A DNA stretch of 22,390 nucleotides. Origin: BS750m-G57 sp964607575 (GTDB taxonomy: Bacteria > Planctomycetota > Phycisphaerae > SM23-33). This document shows positions 21,877-22,390 of this stretch, in pieces; positions within the stretch are counted from its first letter, which is position 1; each line of letters begins with the position of its first letter. The translations under genes and the position numbers were made by a program. The DNA lies in NCBI GenBank assembly GCA_964607575.1, contig CAZSLS010000098.1:1-22390 (forward strand), given 5' to 3'. The notes beneath the pieces were generated by a model. That model saw nothing but the letters and a program-made list of their open reading frames with translations, did not search any database and was not told where the DNA came from.

Positions 21877-22390
21877 ATGACGAGAAAGCGTATTGCGATA
21901 TATCTGGCGGGCGTTGTGATGATGTTCTGTGCGATCGGCGCGGTAGGGGCCCAGGAGGCCAGGCCCGTGTTCGACAAGGTGCGCGGTATGGACTTCCGGG
22001 CAGTGGTTCGCAAGGCCAAGGCCAAAGTCTTCCCGGCGGTCGTTTACGTCAGGTGCCTCAGCGAAAGCCACGAGTCCGGAAAGAAGATAACCCAGGAAGT
22101 TTCCGGTAGCGGTGTGATCATATCGGCTTCAGGCGAGGTCATGACCAACTGGCACGTGGTCGACAAGGCCACCGAGGTGCGATGCCTGACCTTCGAGGGC
22201 AAGGCGATGGACGCCAAGGTCGTCGGTAAGGACAAGGATACCGACCTGGCGCTTCTGCAGATGAAGCTTCCCAAAGGCGCCAAGCCGCAGGTGTTCGCCA
22301 AATTCGGCGATTCTGACCGGTTGGTTGAGGGTGATTTCGTGATGGCGATGGGCGCCCCGTGGGGCCTGAACCGTTCGGTGTCGATCGGGA
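21877..22390 (+). CDS. HtrA/Deg-like trypsin-type serine protease (partial)
   Basis: The first 171 residues are present; the gene runs off the window. A Sec signal peptide (about 1-25, ending GAVGA) sends it to the periplasm. The S1C protease core is clear: SGSGVIISASGEVMTNWHVV with catalytic His93, then DKDTDLALLQ with catalytic Asp123, then a GDSDRLVEGDFVMAMGAPWGL segment. The catalytic Ser (GNSGGP region) and any PDZ domains lie beyond the edge. HtrA proteases degrade or refold damaged envelope proteins. The start is supported by AAAAGGAAG about 6 bases upstream. The usual TNxHVV motif reads TNWHVV, a minor variation. Confidence 0.88.
   Translation, partial: MTRKRIAIYLAGVVMMFCAIGAVGAQEARPVFDKVRGMDFRAVVRKAKAKVFPAVVYVRCLSESHESGKKITQEVSGSGVIISASGEVMTNWHVVDKATEVRCLTFEGKAMDAKVVGKDKDTDLALLQMKLPKGAKPQVFAKFGDSDRLVEGDFVMAMGAPWGLNRSVSIG

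Noticed and set aside
1..22390. Mobile genetic element or genomic island
   Set aside because: No transposase, integrase, phage gene, tRNA or attachment-site repeat was seen; the repeats are short and scattered across the window.

Overview
The window looks like chromosomal DNA of a member of the Planctomycetota; class is not resolved, though a Phycisphaerae-like lineage is plausible. The grounds are a giant surface protein with the N-terminal LEPR-XLL motif, a PEP-CTERM protein, a Tat-exported Gfo/Idh/MocA oxidoreductase, DUF4159 and DUF1844 proteins, dockerin and SdrD-B-like modules, and G+C-rich genes separated by long repeat-rich gaps. No rRNA, tRNA, CRISPR array, transposase or phage gene was seen, so the region reads as ordinary chromosome with unusual intergenic content.

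Layout. 1-288: gap with a long inverted repeat. 289-2040: CTP synthase (pyrG) with an N-terminal extension and altered nucleotide-site motifs. 2173-2691: DUF1844 protein. 3014-10096: a 2360-residue secreted protein made of seven SdrD-B-like repeats (the third split by a golvesin-like domain), four cadherin-like repeats, a Calx-beta domain, a long uncharacterised region, a dockerin and a purple-acid-phosphatase-like metallophosphoesterase. 10097-10795: noncoding, holding two tandem copies of a structured element; the second ends in a clear plus-strand intrinsic terminator. 10796-13549 (minus): a two-copy DUF4159 protein and a TPR lipoprotein. 14066-15509: a small membrane protein convergent with an orphan RbsC-type ABC permease. 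15905-17291 (minus): a PEP-CTERM protein and a small lipoprotein. 17546-19553: Gfo/Idh/MocA oxidoreductase plus a membrane-anchored discoidin-like protein in a tight pair. 19634-20871: a zinc-ribbon protein that appears leaderless, a TPR protein, and a paralogue of the 14066 membrane protein on the minus strand. 21019-22390: a DUF374 acyltransferase and the start of an HtrA-like protease cut by the window edge.

Most genes appear to be single units with their own Shine-Dalgarno (AAGGAG or AAAGGA) rather than one pathway. The shared theme is the cell envelope and export: adhesin-like and sorted proteins, lipoproteins, a periplasmic oxidoreductase, a lipid acyltransferase and a periplasmic protease.

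The two most notable signals are not protein-coding. First, the tandem element at about 10171-10406 and 10521-10773 has a 12-13 bp stem supported by three compensatory base-pair changes between the copies and an apical loop carrying CTCCTTTC, which resembles the 16S rRNA anti-Shine-Dalgarno tail. I read it as a candidate undescribed small RNA family. Second, short tandem arrays with a 7-base period (TTGCCAG/CAGTAAC-like and TTTTGGA-like) occur in many gaps. They resemble the STRR heptamer repeats known from cyanobacteria. One array writes the C-terminus and stop codon of pyrG, and another supplies a likely -35 box.
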